From Euglena gracilis (taxonomy: Eukaryota > Euglenida > Euglenophyceae > Euglenales), in assembly GCA_039621445.1 (NCBI GenBank), contig CP154955.1, forward strand, positions 9,102,241 to 9,166,240: a stretch of 64,000 nucleotides of DNA. Direction: 5' to 3'. Positions 1 through 13,154 of the stretch are shown here, in pieces. How positions within the stretch are numbered: the first letter of the stretch is position 1; each line of letters begins with the position of its first letter. The notes below the pieces were generated by a model. That model was not told the DNA's origin and did not search any database. It saw nothing but the letters and a program-made list of their open reading frames with translations. Made by a program: the position numbers and the translations under genes.

Positions 1-6
1 ATACAT

Positions 7-37
<31 letters not shown>

Positions 38-197
38 CACACACAGATACACACACACATACATATACATATATGGCAGCTCCCAACTTTATGCCCCCAC
101 CATATATATATGTATAATATATATATATATTATATTTATATATGTATACATATAAATATACATATACATATATATGTATGTATGTATATATGTATAT

Positions 198-231
<34 letters not shown>

Positions 232-233
232 AT

Positions 234-312
<79 letters not shown>

Positions 313-480
313 TCCAATTGGGTTTTGGCCCATTTTGGGCGAATTTAAGGGCTTTAAGGGCGAAGGTGGGTTTGGGCCCGGGGAACAGTGTCCACCCCCA
401 AGGGTTACTAAATGATACATGAATATAATGTAAAATATATACATATATACATATATATTATATATATTATATATAATATA

Positions 481-515
<35 letters not shown>

Positions 516-518
516 ATA
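1..518. repeat. AT-rich microsatellite block
   Basis: CA/TA dinucleotides fill about 1-60 and nearly pure TA runs fill about 97-310 and 430-517. Between them, 311-420 is a G-rich non-repetitive insert. Open frames of Tyr/Ile/His here are translated microsatellite and not genes. The block lies just 3' of the threonine dehydratase stop codon. Confidence 0.9.
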
Positions 519-521
519 ATA

Positions 522-3500
522 TTAGATGTACGGGGGACTGGCAGCTTCAAACGACGCCCTGGGAGGCTCCACCTGCAGCCCCACCAGCACGCTAGGGGGA
601 CGGGAGGGAAGGGGAGCGTGTCTGTTGATGCCCATGCTGGCAGGGAGGCCCTCTCCCCCAGTCTGTTTTAACGTTGGTTTACCCGCGTTTACAATTTGCG
701 GGCTTCGTCACACACCACCCGCAACCAGAACACCCCGCAAGATTTCCAGATTCTCCAGCATAGGTTTGATGGCAACTGTGCGGCAGGTACTTTTGCTGAC
801 GGAGAACGGATTTGAAACTGCGCGACTTGTCGCGTCTATCCCCAGGATCCGAGGAGAGTTGCTGGCGTACTGGCGCTTGGCTGCTGGTACGGTCGAATTT
901 GAGGGGGAAAGACCTCAACTATTCACGGATGCCACTCATGGTTGACCCGTTTGGACTCCCTTCAGCAGATTGTGCTGTTCACCCTCGGCGCAGGCAAAAA
1001 TTACCCAAGATCATTCAAATGCAAAAACCATCCAAAATTCAAATCGATCCACATATGGATAGCTTAAAAAAAAAGCGACGTTTTTAAACAAGAATAAAGA
1101 TGCCTTTGGTTTAGCAAAAAATCAGTGAAATACTAAAACCTCACCATTCAACATTTTCTGTGAACCAGACAAGACATTTTGGTCAAAAAGGACTAAATAT
1201 TTCATCGCCCAACCCTATCCAGGTGGAGTGCGACTGAAACCTCCCAACCAGACCCCCCCCCCAGGGTACCCCACACTCGAGGTTGCACTTCAAGGAACCA
1301 GGGCGTGCGGTTAATCGATTAATGTTCCCTGAGAAGGTCCACCTCAGAGGCTGGAATATTTGGGCTGGTAGCCCATAAATATTACATATATAATATAAAT
1401 AAAAACCCGATGTTTTGTATAAATTTACTCTGCGAGCAGTTGGGCGTGTGAAAAATAAACAAAATAAAACGTTCATGGACGGACTCCTCTCAGAACAGTT
1501 TGAGAGTTGCATATTCCGAATTGCCACCACTTCTCCCAGTTTCATCTTCATGGCCGTTTGTTATATATTTCACATATGGCACAAAGTGGGGCCCCCATAC
1601 CTGGGGTATGGGGGTGGTATGGGGGTGGTATGGGGGGGTATGGGGGGGGTATGGGGGTGGTACGGGGGTGGTACGGGGGTGGTATGGGGGTGGTACGGGG
1701 GTGGTGCGGGGGTGGTATGGGGGGGGGATGAGGGGGGATGGGGTATGGGGGTGGTATGGGGTATGGGGTATGGGGGGGGTATGGGGGGGTTTGGGGGGGT
1801 ATTGTTGATTTGGCTGTCTGAAAAATGGCGATCCTGCAATCCCTATTCCGTCGGGCTACTGTAAACATTTAATATATCGCGCTATTTGTCCGCAAAATAA
1901 CTTCGGAGACAAACATGAGGTTTATTTCTTTTGCCGGGGGGGGGGTTGGGGGGGGGGAGCCCCCCCCCCCGGGCACTCGAACAGTTTCATACGTCGCGCG
2001 ATTTTCCCACAAAAAAAGTCGGTAGACAAAGATGAGGTTATTTTTGTTGCCGGGGGGGGGGGGGTCGGGGGGGGGGGGGCGGGAGCCCCCCCCCCCCGGG
2101 CACTCGAACAGTTTCATACGTCGCGCGATTTGCCCACAAAAAAGTCGGTAGACAAAGATGAGGTTATTTTTGTTGCCGGGGGGGGGGTCCGGGGGGGTGC
2201 GGGAGCCCCCCCCCCCGGGCACTTGAACAGTTTCATACGTCGCGCAATTTGCCCACAAAAAAACATTTTTGGCTCAAAAACAGGTTTTCCGCGTCTGGGG
2301 GGCCAAAAACCATGGTTTCGGACAAAATTTTTTTTGGCATTTTTTCGTCTTTTTTTGCTCCGTTTTGGACCCAAACACCGAAAAACACTCAAATTCGGCG
2401 CAAAAACAAGTTTTCCGGGTGCGGGGGGCCAAAAAACTTTTTTTCGGGCAAAAATTTTTTTCGGGGTATGGGGGGGGGATGGGGGGGTTATGGGGGGGGG
2501 ATGGGGGTGGTATGGGGTGGTATGGAGGTGGTATGGGGGGGTGGTATGGGGGTGGTATGGGGGTGGTATGGGGTATGGGGGATGGGGGATGGTATGGGGG
2601 CCCCACTTTGTGCCATGATTCATATATTTGATTTCAGATCAGACCATAGGCAGACACAAAACCTGTCCTTTTGGCTAACCCTCAGGGTGCCTCTTAAGTC
2701 GAGGTGGACCTCCATGTTTCCAGCCAGCCAGCCAGCAGCCGTTTCTTTTTCTGGCCTTGGGCCCCCCTCCCCCAACAACGCGGGCACACCTGGCGACGTC
2801 GCCGCCGATGTTGCGGTAGTGGAACATCGTGCAGTTGAATTGCGACTTCAGAAACAGAGGTTTTGCTTCCAAAGGGCTGGGGGCCGGGGCCAACCAAATT
2901 CCTCCCCTGCCCTGTTTCACCAACCGAAGGCAAACTCTGTTCAGGCAGCGGAGGAAATACTTCAGCGCGCCGGGCTTCTCCGGGAACGTGAAGCGGACCA
3001 TGCGTTCGTTGACGAGGGCGGCACTGGAAAACAAAGGAAAAGGAAATGGCGATGTTCCTTAAAACGAGCCTGGTGGTGGTGGCAATCATGCTGTCTGTGC
3101 GCGTGTGCGTGTGCGTGTGCGTGTAAGTGCGTGTGCGTGTGCGTGTGTATGTTTGTGTGTGTCTGATTGTTTGTGTGTGTGGATACTTGTGTGGCGTGTG
3201 TGTGCGTGTGTGTTTGTGTGTGCACCATAGTGCCTCACGGGCAGGGGGCACTGTTTCCCAGGTTTAAACCCATATACCCACTGATTCGAAAACCCACCCA
3301 CCCACGACCCTCTCTGAGGGCAGGCAGGATTTACCCACCCACCCAGCCACCCACCCACTCAAAAACCACCAAAAATCGGCCGAAACCCACTGAGAATTTT
3401 TCCAGCCGGCCTTCTGTGTGTGCAGTGTGGTGTGTGCATGTTGCGTTGTGTATGTGTGTGTGCCTGTGAGTGAGTGAGTGAGTGAGTGAGTGAGTGAGTG

Positions 3501-3542
3501 AGTGAGTGAGTGAGTGAGTGAATGAGTGAGTGAGCGAGTGTG

Positions 3543-3587
<45 letters not shown>

Positions 3588-6500
3588 CTGCCTATGTACG
3601 TGCAAAAATGTTTGGTGTGCGTCTGTGCACATTTAAAAAAAAAGGTAGATCCCAGTCATACAACTCCACATGAAGGGACGATCATCTGATGAAGGGGGGG
3701 AACAAAGGGAAACACATGATCCTTGATCAATGGGGGGTGTTGCCTAATCCCAACCTGGTCAACAACTAACTGGGAAGCGGGTGGCAATTATGACAAGGGG
3801 TGGGGAGGTGCTGCGCAAGACCAAACACCTCTGGTCAACCAACCCTTGGGTCCAGCACATTAAAATTTTCGCCGACCCCCAGGGAGGGGGTATCTTCCAC
3901 TCTTCCAAAAAAAAACAGTCAGTCACTACTCCCCCTGTCGGTCACTCTGGAATCCAGGGAAAAACTGAAACAAAACGTGAGAAAAAGGCCAAAAATTCCC
4001 GCACCTTTAGTGCTGCGTCACTTTAGTGACCCACAGGGGGGGGGGACACTTTTTCCCGGGCCCAAACACATCCGCCCAGGTTTGGAACCCACCCCCCCCC
4101 CCCACACTTGGGGTCAACCCACCCTCCCATCCACCCAAAACCAATCCAAAAATGGCTGAAAACCCTTGAAAATTTTCCAAAAGAACCACGCCACCAGGGG
4201 GGGGCGTGGTTCTTCCCAACCCACCCACCCACCCACTCTCAAAGCCCCCCAGGGGGTCGCACAAATGTTCAATGAACCTATGGTTGGAACCTGGGCCAAA
4301 AACCAGTCAATCACTATAAACATATTTAAAAAAAAATTACCCGGGGGATCGCCCCCCCCAAAAAAAAGTGGCCAAACAATTGTATCGTCGAGAGTCGCCC
4401 AGCATCACCTTTGAATCCCCGACTATGTACTTCCAATGCCTGTATCCATTCCACTCCTGCATCATTTAGTCCACTTCGGTGCCTATGCCCATCTGGGCAT
4501 AGGCAACATCAATCATTGGCATCAACCTTTGGTCAACAATGGGTCTACCATCGTTCAGCATGGCAATACACTGTAGCTTTAAAAAGGTTCTCAAACTGCT
4601 TCAAACTCGACACCAACCATCAACCTTTCAAGTGGCTCCGAAAACATGCATAACTATAAAAACTCCAAAATGAATGGAAATGGTGGCAAAGATAGCCTAC
4701 GAATGGGTCAAAATTATTCAAAATGGCTTGAAGCTTGAATTAAGAAAGCTTGAATTATCCAAAATGGCCCTGGAGATGGCCAGCAATGGCCGTGTAGATA
4801 GCAAAAAAAAATGACCAAAAACGACCAAATGCCCAATAATGCAGGGGGGAGGGATGCAACATGGTCGTGAAGCAAAAAAAACAACACAAAAAAACTCTAA
4901 TAAATACAAAAAAACAAGTTGCCTGTTCATTCCTTCAGGAGCCCACCCAGGACGAACATTTTCTGCTGGAGAGGACTCATTTTTCACGAATAAGATTTAT
5001 TCTGATGCATACTTTTGGTTAAAATTTTGCGACATACAGACTTTGGCCAAAGACAGCCAAATATGAAAAAAAAAGCTACAAAAGTTTTGGGCTCAAAGGA
5101 AAATGAAATCTGAAACTGGAATTTTTCCAAGCCAGAAAAAATTCCCAGCAGAAATTCAAAAATCGCCAGGGGAAAAAAAAACACAAAAAATACAAAAAAA
5201 AACGCATTAGTTCCCCCAGCAAATTTGGCAAAATAATGGTCCAAAATGGGCACAATGCGATGTTTGTGGAAAATGATACTTCACAAATCCAAAATGTGGG
5301 TTTGATTCTCAAAAATTGTAAAAAAATGCCAGCATCTCACCCAAGCATCGCCCAGCATTGCCTGGCAAAATTCACGGCCAGCAACGTCAGCCATGGAGGA
5401 GACATGAAAAGATTTGGTGCAAATTACACAAAAATGAAATATGCCACAGCCAAAAGATCTGTGCAAAGGAAAATAACCATATGGAAAAGAGGAGCCTTCA
5501 ACTCTACCAACTGACCTTCCATGGACACAAAAACAATGCAAATGAGCGTCTGTCACTTTTAATTATCAAAACTTACAAAGAATTCGTGTGTGCTAATTTT
5601 GCGGGGCTTCAGAGAGCAGGGGTCAGAGGTTAGATAATAATTGGGGCGCACAATACACTTTTTGAGGTTACCTGCGGCCCCCAGCGGTGTGCTGCAGATG
5701 GGACTTTGCCAGCTCGTTGTCGGTGATGTCGATGGCCCGCATCTCTGCCTCCGCCAACTTCTGGATCACCGCCACTGGGACGCGGTGAAATAAACGCCTC
5801 ACAAAAATAACGTTCGCTCAAACACCCACTCAACGGCCTGAACAATTGAATCGCACACCGTGCCCTTCTTTTAAGCGTGTGACACACCGCAGAATAAATT
5901 GGGGGGGTCAAAAAAAGCCAAAAAAAGCCAAAAAAAAGCCAAACTGGGCACCCGTGAGGTGTTAGCATACAATTTTTTTTATCGATCCCAGTGGGGGAGG
6001 GGGGGGGTCACTCCACTTTTCGAAAAACCAGTCAGTCATCTTTTTTTCGGGAAACCAATCAGTCACTACCCCCCCCCCCCCTGGGGGGGCCAGCCACTCA
6101 GGGATCCAAAGGAAATTTGACCAAACACATGAAAAAGGCCAAAAATTTTCCGGCGCCTTCGGTGCCGGGTCACTTAGTGGTTTTTTGCCGCCCCCCCCCC
6201 CCCCCAGGGAGTCAGTCCGTCAGTCACTCCGAAAAAACCAGCCCCCCCCCCCATAGGGGGGTCGGCCAGTGCTTAAGCAATTGACTGGGTGCTAGTAGCT
6301 AGTATCAACCTACTTGTTTTTCATCTTTTGGTGAGAACATGTTCCTGTGCAGGAGGGGAAAACACAAGCAGGCACGCACCTCGGGCAGAAACGGGGACCT
6401 GGAGACCAATGAAGATGACAGCCTCTTGGGGACAACTGTAGCGGTAGCTGAACTTGGTCACGTTATACTGTCCCACGGCTGAAGGAACGTCACAAATGAT

Positions 6501-9500
6501 CATCACGGTACCGTATCGCAGAGCCATTACGATTGAAACCAAACATCGAAGCTCTCATCAGGATCAGGTGTTGATGACTGAACGATCCTCCCATGGGGGA
6601 GTTCTCAATTTTGGGTTTCAAAAAAATTAATACCCATCATCCATTTCAATCAATTCAAAAAAAACAGTTAGTCACCCTGGCAGGGGGGGGGGTCACAAAA
6701 TGTGCAGCAGTATGCTCCGCATTGACAGGTACAATTTGTGAAAAGCGACGGGAAACAAAAATAATGGGAAACCACCAAAAATTATCCCATCGTTTTTCCC
6801 GCCATTTTTTGTCATTTTCCCGGCGTTCTTGTCTGGACAGCGTGCACCACGCGAGGAGGCGGACCGGAGTAGAGGCGATTGAACGCCCCCGGCTGCTCCG
6901 GGATGATGACAGAGAAGAGAGCCTCCTTGCCCTCCCCGAAGTCGGCACGCTCTGCCACGAACTTGAGGCGGGAGAAGTTCATGTTGGCGCCGGACGTCCC
7001 CGCCATACATCCACTCAGCGACCACGGGGGAGGTGGGTGGCCCTTTGCCGGGCCGAAACACACCACCCATGACTCTCCTTCCCGAGGGGTCCACCCCCCC
7101 CCCCCTCACCAAAAAGCACACAAAATTTCAGAAAAACCTGAAATTTTTGCAGGCCAACTCAGCCTCAAAGTGACCCAAGGTGCACCAGACCCACAGGGCA
7201 GCGGCCCAAACCCACCCACTCACTCTCACAAACCCACCCAACCACCCAAGGGGGGGGGGTGGGGCCACAGGGGTCAAATGAATGTGTGGTCACTGCCACG
7301 AACACCTTGCCCTTCAGCTGGTGCTTCTCTGCGTACTTCTTGGCCCCCGCCACCCCCAGGGCCCCTGGGGGTGTAGAGTGCGTTTTGGGGTCCACATCTT
7401 CGGTGAAAACACACCAAGCCGCATGGCGCAAAAAGGGAGCCCCACAAAAATAGTTGGGACGGGGATGGGGCGAACAACCGTTGAGAGTTGAACACCTGTA
7501 AAATGCCCTTTCTTCGGAGCAGGCTTCGTTTTAAAGAAGTTCGCTGCCCCCCCCCCCCCGGGAGGTGCTATGGGCAGGCAGGGGGGTCGGGCATTTTGAC
7601 CCTTCTCCCGGAGGTTGGGTTACAGTGCAATAGCACACATCCCAGCAGGGAAGGCGCGGCCTGAAAAGGGCCATTTTCAGGGGGAAATTGGCTTGGTCGG
7701 GAGGCACGGGGACCCAAAATGCCTCCTATGGGACCCCACAGCATAAAGCACCCCCGGGGTATGGAACAAGAAGCCTGATTTGGAACCAAATTTAAGTGGC
7801 CCAATAATTTTCATTGCTTTTCGATTTTTTTTAAAAATGATTCGCATGTGTTGTGTGCAGAACTTCGCGATACATTGGTTCCAGAATTGGAGTTTGCTGC
7901 ATCATCCATTTTAGAGCCACATACTAATGATTTATTTTTATTATATTTTTATCATGCTGGAATGCCGACTTATTTTGGGTGTGCAACATCATTAACAACA
8001 TATCAACATTATTCTGGTCGTTTGTGGTAGAATGCGCCAGTTCTATGTTGTAAATGCAATATTTCCGTGTTTTTTTTTTTTTTTTTTCCTTCAATCCTCA
8101 CCAATTATCTGTCAATGAGTTTCTCGTGTTTGAGTTCCTGCAATGAGCTGATGCACTTATTGGCATTAACAGAACACCTGCCGGCTCTAACACAACCCGG
8201 GTGTCCGAGAAGGCATCCTGGATGGCGGAACAGAGCTCGTCATTGGTCACCAAGATGGTGCCTGCAAAATACGAAATACTACGACAGCGAAATGCAATGA
8301 CACAATTTTTCTGTCTCAGGGTTTATGAAATTTTCTCTGCCTCGGAAGCTGCGAGTGTGAAGAAAATGAGTTCAAATAAAGCAAAAGCCTAAAAGGCGTG
8401 AAATTCATGACTGACCAAATCCAGAAACTGGGCTTTTGGTGGAGATACGGACAAAATTTCTTGCAAAAAGGGGAAGATATGATTTTCACAAAACAACAGC
8501 AGAGCCACAAGCAATTATAAAGACGCACAGACAGGCATGGAAACAGGGAGAAATATGTGGATGGGACACACCGTCCAAGAGGTGCTGACAAACGCGGAAG
8601 GTCTCTTCTCCGACGAGCCGTACAGCGGCACCGTCTGCAAACAACCCCACGGTGGTCTCCTCCACTCGGTGTCCTGGGGCCGGCATAGGAGGGCAATGAC
8701 GTGACGAACGTCACGAACGTGACAGATGGGCAAAAAAACTGGGAACGTCGAAAACATATACCATCGACAGCGACATCGTTCGACTGGAGTCAGAACCCTC
8801 GGAATATGATGCCAATGCGTAACAATGTTGTATAGACGTCCCCTAGTGCCCAATAAAAAAATTCCAAGTGCCAAATAAAATATTTTTTTTTAAAAAAACT
8901 GCACAAAAAGAAGAATAAAAGGTGTTAATCGGGCCAGGTTACACTGGACAGGATGTCTATGGAGATACGTTAAGCTTATAGAGATCTGCAAATTAGCAGA
9001 TTCGTGAGCGCATATGCGAGCGTGGACACGCACACGCACACACACACACACACCCACAGACATTTCAACACACACAAACACCTGCTTCCAGAGAGTGGGT
9101 CATTGCACAAGCATCAACAGTTTCCACGCCAATCACCTTTGTCTGAAGAAAGAAACAAAAAATGGTGGGTCTGTTGTGAAGGGAGTAAAACTTTGAAGTT
9201 GCAAAAACATCGTAAGAAAATAAAACCACGAGAAAGTCTTCACATAAATGTGGATGTTGCGATCAAAATACAACATTATTGGATCAAAACATAAATCCTC
9301 ACAATGGGAGGAAATATCCACCTAAATTGTCTGGCAGCAAATACCATTGGGTTTCCCCCCCAAAGAGGCCCAATAATGGTAGGGCAAGGTGCAAACAAAC
9401 TGCTCAAACAAAACAAAATTTTGCAAACAAAACAAACCTTGGGGAAGATGCGCTTCACATATGCGCAGATTCCGGCAGCGATACCCCCACCACCTACGGC

Positions 9501-12500
9501 GACGAAGATGGCGTCCACCTCCTGGGCAACAAAGAAAGAGCAGTCTGGATTTACCGTCCAAATTTTCTCAAAGAGCGCAAACTCCTTGAAGTCAGGTCCT
9601 GACCTCCAAAAAGCACTGGCCTCTCCGACCTTTCTGCAAATCAGTCGTTATTGCCTATTTCTAGGAATGCATGACACACACGTGATACTTTAAGGTGAAA
9701 TTTAAGCTGAGCAGTAAAGCCCATGGTGATCATGTTGGGGTTCAAGCAGTTGGTTTATAATTGATCATCAAGATGAAATATGATCATAAAGCTGAAATAC
9801 TTGGAGTTTGCAGAAATGCAGTGTATCGAGGCAGTGGGCAATGTCTTATGTTGAATTACTTGCGTCCAAAAAGCTCACAGCCTCACATTCTGAGCGCAAT
9901 TTGCGCACGCGTCCAGCAAAACACCTTGTTTGGGGCCTGCTTCATAATCTCCAGGCCGATGGTTCCGTTCCCCGCGATAACATATGGGTCGTCGAATGGG
10001 GGCGGGGCGAGCGCACAGAACGTTCACGCACGCGCGCACGCACACACACACACACACACACACACAGCACACACACATGCACAAACACAGACATATGTGC
10101 ACGCATGCACACAAGTGCACAAAAACACACACATGCACACACAAAACTTAATCTGGCTCATCACACTAATTTGCATTGGCAGCTTTAGTGTTGCACAATG
10201 AAACAGCGGTGCAGCCCGACCGCCGCCGCCCACCCCCGGCGTCACCAGCGTCACGCCCCGGGTGGGTGAATCACGGGCCGGCCGGTCTCCTCTGCCATCC
10301 GCTGGCACGCCGCCTTGGCGCAGTCGAAGTCCGGCCCCTCCAGGCGCACCTCAGCGCCGAACCGCTGCACCGCCTTCCACTGCGCGGCGCACCGAGTCCG
10401 ACGCCCGACCACTCGCGTACGGCACACACCCGGGTGAGGGTTGGGTGGGGTGGGCAATTAGGAATGGGGACATTCCTAATTACGAAGAGGTGGTGGCGTG
10501 GGGCCCTGAGAGGAGGACCCCCCTGCCCCCTGGTTGGATCCCCCCCCTCCCCTTGCACAAAACCAGTTTACTTAAAAAACAACCCACTTAACACTCTGGG
10601 GAGGCTTGGTCGGACCCGTGTCCCGCTATCGCCTGAAAATCGGATTGGGATGGCAAATCGCGACAATGCGTCATTGGAAAACCCGAATTTTGCCACCAGC
10701 TCACGCCATACGGGTGTTCTGAATCATTTTCAAATTCCGACTCGCAAACCTTATGGACAACTTACAGACGCTCTGCAGGTAAGGCATGGTTTCCAGTCCA
10801 AATTCCTAAAACTCTGGGGATCATGAATTGGAGGGCGTTTGCATAAAAAATGCCCTCCAATTTAGGCAGAAAGATGCATCATTTTTTCCCTTGTTCGTGG
10901 GCAAAAGTATTTGGAAATATCTATTTGCTATCCCTCTGCAAGGTTATTTGTGCATTCAAAGCTTTTGGGCACCACAAAATTAGTTGGAAAGGGTGTTTAC
11001 ATGTTTATGGACACACATATCGCGATTTTTTTTCCCGCTTGAACTTGAACATGCGACGCATTCTGGCCATTCCATGAATGGTTCACAAGGCAAGGGGGTG
11101 AGATAACTTGTTTTTTATGCATCTGTGTGAAATAAAGTGCTAGGGACCCTGTACCGCCCCGTGCAGGTCTCCAAGCCATCTGCTCGCCTGACCCCAAACA
11201 CAACCAATTTTGGTCATTTTGGGGCCATTTCGGGGTCCAAAAGTCGAAGATTTCAAAATATCCCCAAAATAATTGCATCCTTGTCGCTGCCCTCCCCGAT
11301 TCCAACAGTCTGACTGCCAGCGTGGCCTCCGGCCCGGAGTCACAGCTCCCCCCCCCGTTCCCGCCAGCCACCCAACCCGCAGGTCCCTGCCCCTCGCCTG
11401 CACAGCATTGGCCTGGACAGGGTGTGCATCTGACCCAGCACTGGATCAGTGCGGGGTCAGCGATTTTCCCCGACACATGTCCGTTCTTTTTTGTCGCAGT
11501 CCACCGACTTTTTGCCTTCAGTATCCCAAGAAAAGCACTGGCATTGGAATTGATGGACATCTCCTGATATGTGTGGTTTTAACAGGACATGGAGAATGCC
11601 TTTTGTGAGCCATCAGTTAATCCTTTGTCACGTCTCCCAAAATACATGGGAAAATATGCGATTGAAACACAGTATGCAGGGGAGAGGAGCTTCCTGGGGG
11701 GTGGGGCGAGCAATACTGCTGTAAAGGTGACGTAAAGACCTCACCCCAAAAAGTTGCTGCAAAAAAACTTCAATGCAGCTTGGAGAGGAGAGGCAGAGGG
11801 AAATTTTACCTCCAAAAAGTTGCTGCAGTTCCCCCCTCAATACCTCAGGGTGAAGCCAGATCAGAGATTTCACCCCGATGGGTACGCTTGCCCCCTCCAA
11901 AATTGAATGGAATGCCTCTTTGGGTTACAAACTTCAATCATTTTATCTTGCTGATCAGGGCGAGAACACTTTACACTTGGGTAGGTGGCACCTTGATGTC
12001 TGGCGTGATGACGGGCATGAAGATTGTGGCCTTGATGCCGAGGTGCTTGGCGGCCAAGGCCACCCCCTGGGCGTGGTTGCCTGCGGGGCGATAAGCGACC
12101 GGCAAGAATGCACGTAGATACCAGGGTGGAAAACAATAACGATGAGCAGGAAAATCAAGCCAACAGTCAAAGGTTTGCGTGTTCCCATCCGATGGAAACA
12201 AATAAAATTTGTGGGGTGTGAAGGTTTGTGAGACGTTGGGTGTGAAGGTTGCATGGCAAGACTCTTACAGGAGGGGTTGGCAAACACAAAAAAAATGCAT
12301 ATCGTGCATATATCTATATCAAAGTCTGTGCGAACAAGTGTGGGTAGGTGGATGTGGCTCGTGTGTGTGTCTATGGACATATGTATGTATGTATGTGTAT
12401 ATTGCAGGGGTGCAATAATGCCAGGACACCAATTCCGGATCCCCGCCCCACACAGGGGGGGTCAGAACCCCACTACCCCAAACTGTAAGGGGCCGCCTGT

Positions 12501-13154
12501 GGGCTAGGAACGGGGGGTGCCAGGCACACCTGCCGAGCAGGTCAGCACCCCTTTCGCACGCTCCGCCTCGGACAGGTGAACCATCTTGTTGTAGGAGCCA
12601 CGGCACTTGAAGGAGAAGACGGGCTGCAGGTCCTCCCGCTTGAAGTACACGCTGTTGCCCAGCTGGGTGCTGAGGTTGTTGGCACCTGGGGATGACAAGA
12701 GCTGTGCGTGCGTGACAATGAGTGTTCACAGGTGGACACTGTGGATGACCCACCACAAATTTTTGCCCCAAAAATGCCAGAAATGGCATTTTGGCAATTT
12801 GGCCAAATGTTGGCCGACTTTCGGGCGCAAAATTTCGGCCCAAAAATCTGGCCAAACCTGTGAAAAGGTGTCCTCCGAATGGGCGGAGGGGTGGTCGTTG
12901 GACATCGAGGTTTTGTTGGACATGGACAGGGGGGGTAAGCAGAAGCCTAGATGCCCCTTCTTTGCATACAACATAAATAAAGAAAAAGAAAACAGAATGA
13001 AGAAGGTTTGGGTGGCAAAAAAAAACTGTCAATGAAAGTTCGTATTTAAATGTGTAGCACTGGAGCAAAGCACATACAAGTTAGCGGGGTCTCTGTGCAG
13101 ACGTCGTAAACCCGCGCGCTCAAAATCATTTGCAGGTAGTCGGGCTCCAACGGG
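522..13154 (-). CDS. ilvA: Threonine dehydratase (threonine ammonia-lyase, biosynthetic), 16 exons, N-terminus missing
   Basis: PLP enzyme that deaminates L-threonine to 2-oxobutanoate, the first step of isoleucine synthesis (EC 4.3.1.19). Exons in transcript order: 13154-13078, 12685-12530, 12080-11992, 10379-10264, 10000-9925, 9521-9438, 9142-9082, 8673-8572, 8261-8178, 7364-7292, 6998-6865, 6478-6380, 5774-5672, 3023-2936, 2845-2790, 591-522. They join in phase to about 488 codons; E. coli IlvA has 514. Visible landmarks are [13 protein letters not shown] near the start, SFKCRGSY with the PLP lysine, [33 protein letters not shown], the phosphate-binding [39 protein letters not shown] and [15 protein letters not shown]. 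Two C-terminal ACT-like regulatory modules follow: [17 protein letters not shown] with NVTKFSYRY, then [16 protein letters not shown] with [11 protein letters not shown]. Their presence suggests isoleucine/valine feedback control. The last exon reads [17 protein letters not shown] and stops at TAA (522-524), about 20 residues short of the family, so a further exon is possible. No start exon or transit peptide was found. Two introns lack GT-AG. Confidence 0.93.
1576..2616. mobile_element. 1.04-kb fold-back element with perfect 25-bp terminal inverted repeats
   Basis: The left end at 1576-1600 (starting ATGGCACAAAGTGGGGCCCC) is the exact reverse complement of 2592-2616. Just inside each end is a degenerate GGGTGGTATGG minisatellite (1605-1800 and 2462-2600). 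The centre holds three to four tandem units of about 120 bp (about 1870-2245), each with a GTCGGTAGACAAAGATGAGG-like core and a G-tract/C-tract pair, then two diverged copies of the 163-bp satellite found at 45 kb (2262-2465). There is no transposase frame. It lies in the last large intron of the threonine dehydratase gene. Confidence 0.8.
3090..3600. repeat. GT and GTGA microsatellites
   Basis: GT-rich runs occupy about 3095-3225 and 3540-3590, and a clean GTGA tetranucleotide array occupies about 3465-3540. All lie in the intron between the 3023-2936 exon and the exon at 5774-5672. A CCCACCCACC-rich insert sits between them at 3230-3415. Confidence 0.9.
3916..4260. repeat. Dispersed intronic repeat rich in CCACCCACC and GTCAGTCACT
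   Basis: A block with GTCAGTCACT motifs, the phrase GAAAAAGGCCAAAAATT, G- and C-tracts and a CCCACCCACCCACCCACTC tail. Recognisably related blocks occur at 3230-3415, 6005-6260, 7020-7260, 20000-20090 and 24790-25080. Several carry the inverted pair CGTGGTTCTT/AAGAACCACG or similar hairpins. No coding potential is seen. The repeated wording across introns marks a non-autonomous family, but its ends are not clear. Confidence 0.6.
4265..5671. other. AT-rich intron sequence, nothing recognised
   Basis: The remainder of the threonine dehydratase intron between exons 5774-5672 and 3023-2936. It is A-rich on the plus strand with short poly-A runs. I see no exon, RNA gene or repeat array here. Confidence 0.6.
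6865..7364 (-). other. Non-GT-AG intron with its two flanking exons (threonine dehydratase)
   Basis: Exon 7364-7292 ends in codons for KVFVA(V) and the next exon, 6998-6865, begins (V)TSGANMNF; together they give the conserved [14 protein letters not shown]. The intron (about 7291-6999, minus strand) has no AG at its 3' end. Near its 5' end is CCACACATTCATT and near its 3' end AGTGGATGTATGG, which are complementary at 10 of 13 positions, the rest being G-U compatible. Such pairing of intron ends is known from euglenid nonconventional introns. Confidence 0.65.
10001..10263 (-). other. Second non-GT-AG intron of threonine dehydratase
   Basis: The flanking exons read GRPVIHP and [11 protein letters not shown] and join to the conserved VIHPPFDDP. 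No AG lies near the 3' end, which runs into a TG repeat (CA on the plus strand, 10024-10070). The intron ends carry GGGGCG and CGCCCC, able to pair. Confidence 0.6.

Noticed and set aside
526-945. Plus-strand 139-codon frame
   Set aside because: It runs antisense over the last threonine dehydratase exon and then into sequence with no protein-like conservation.
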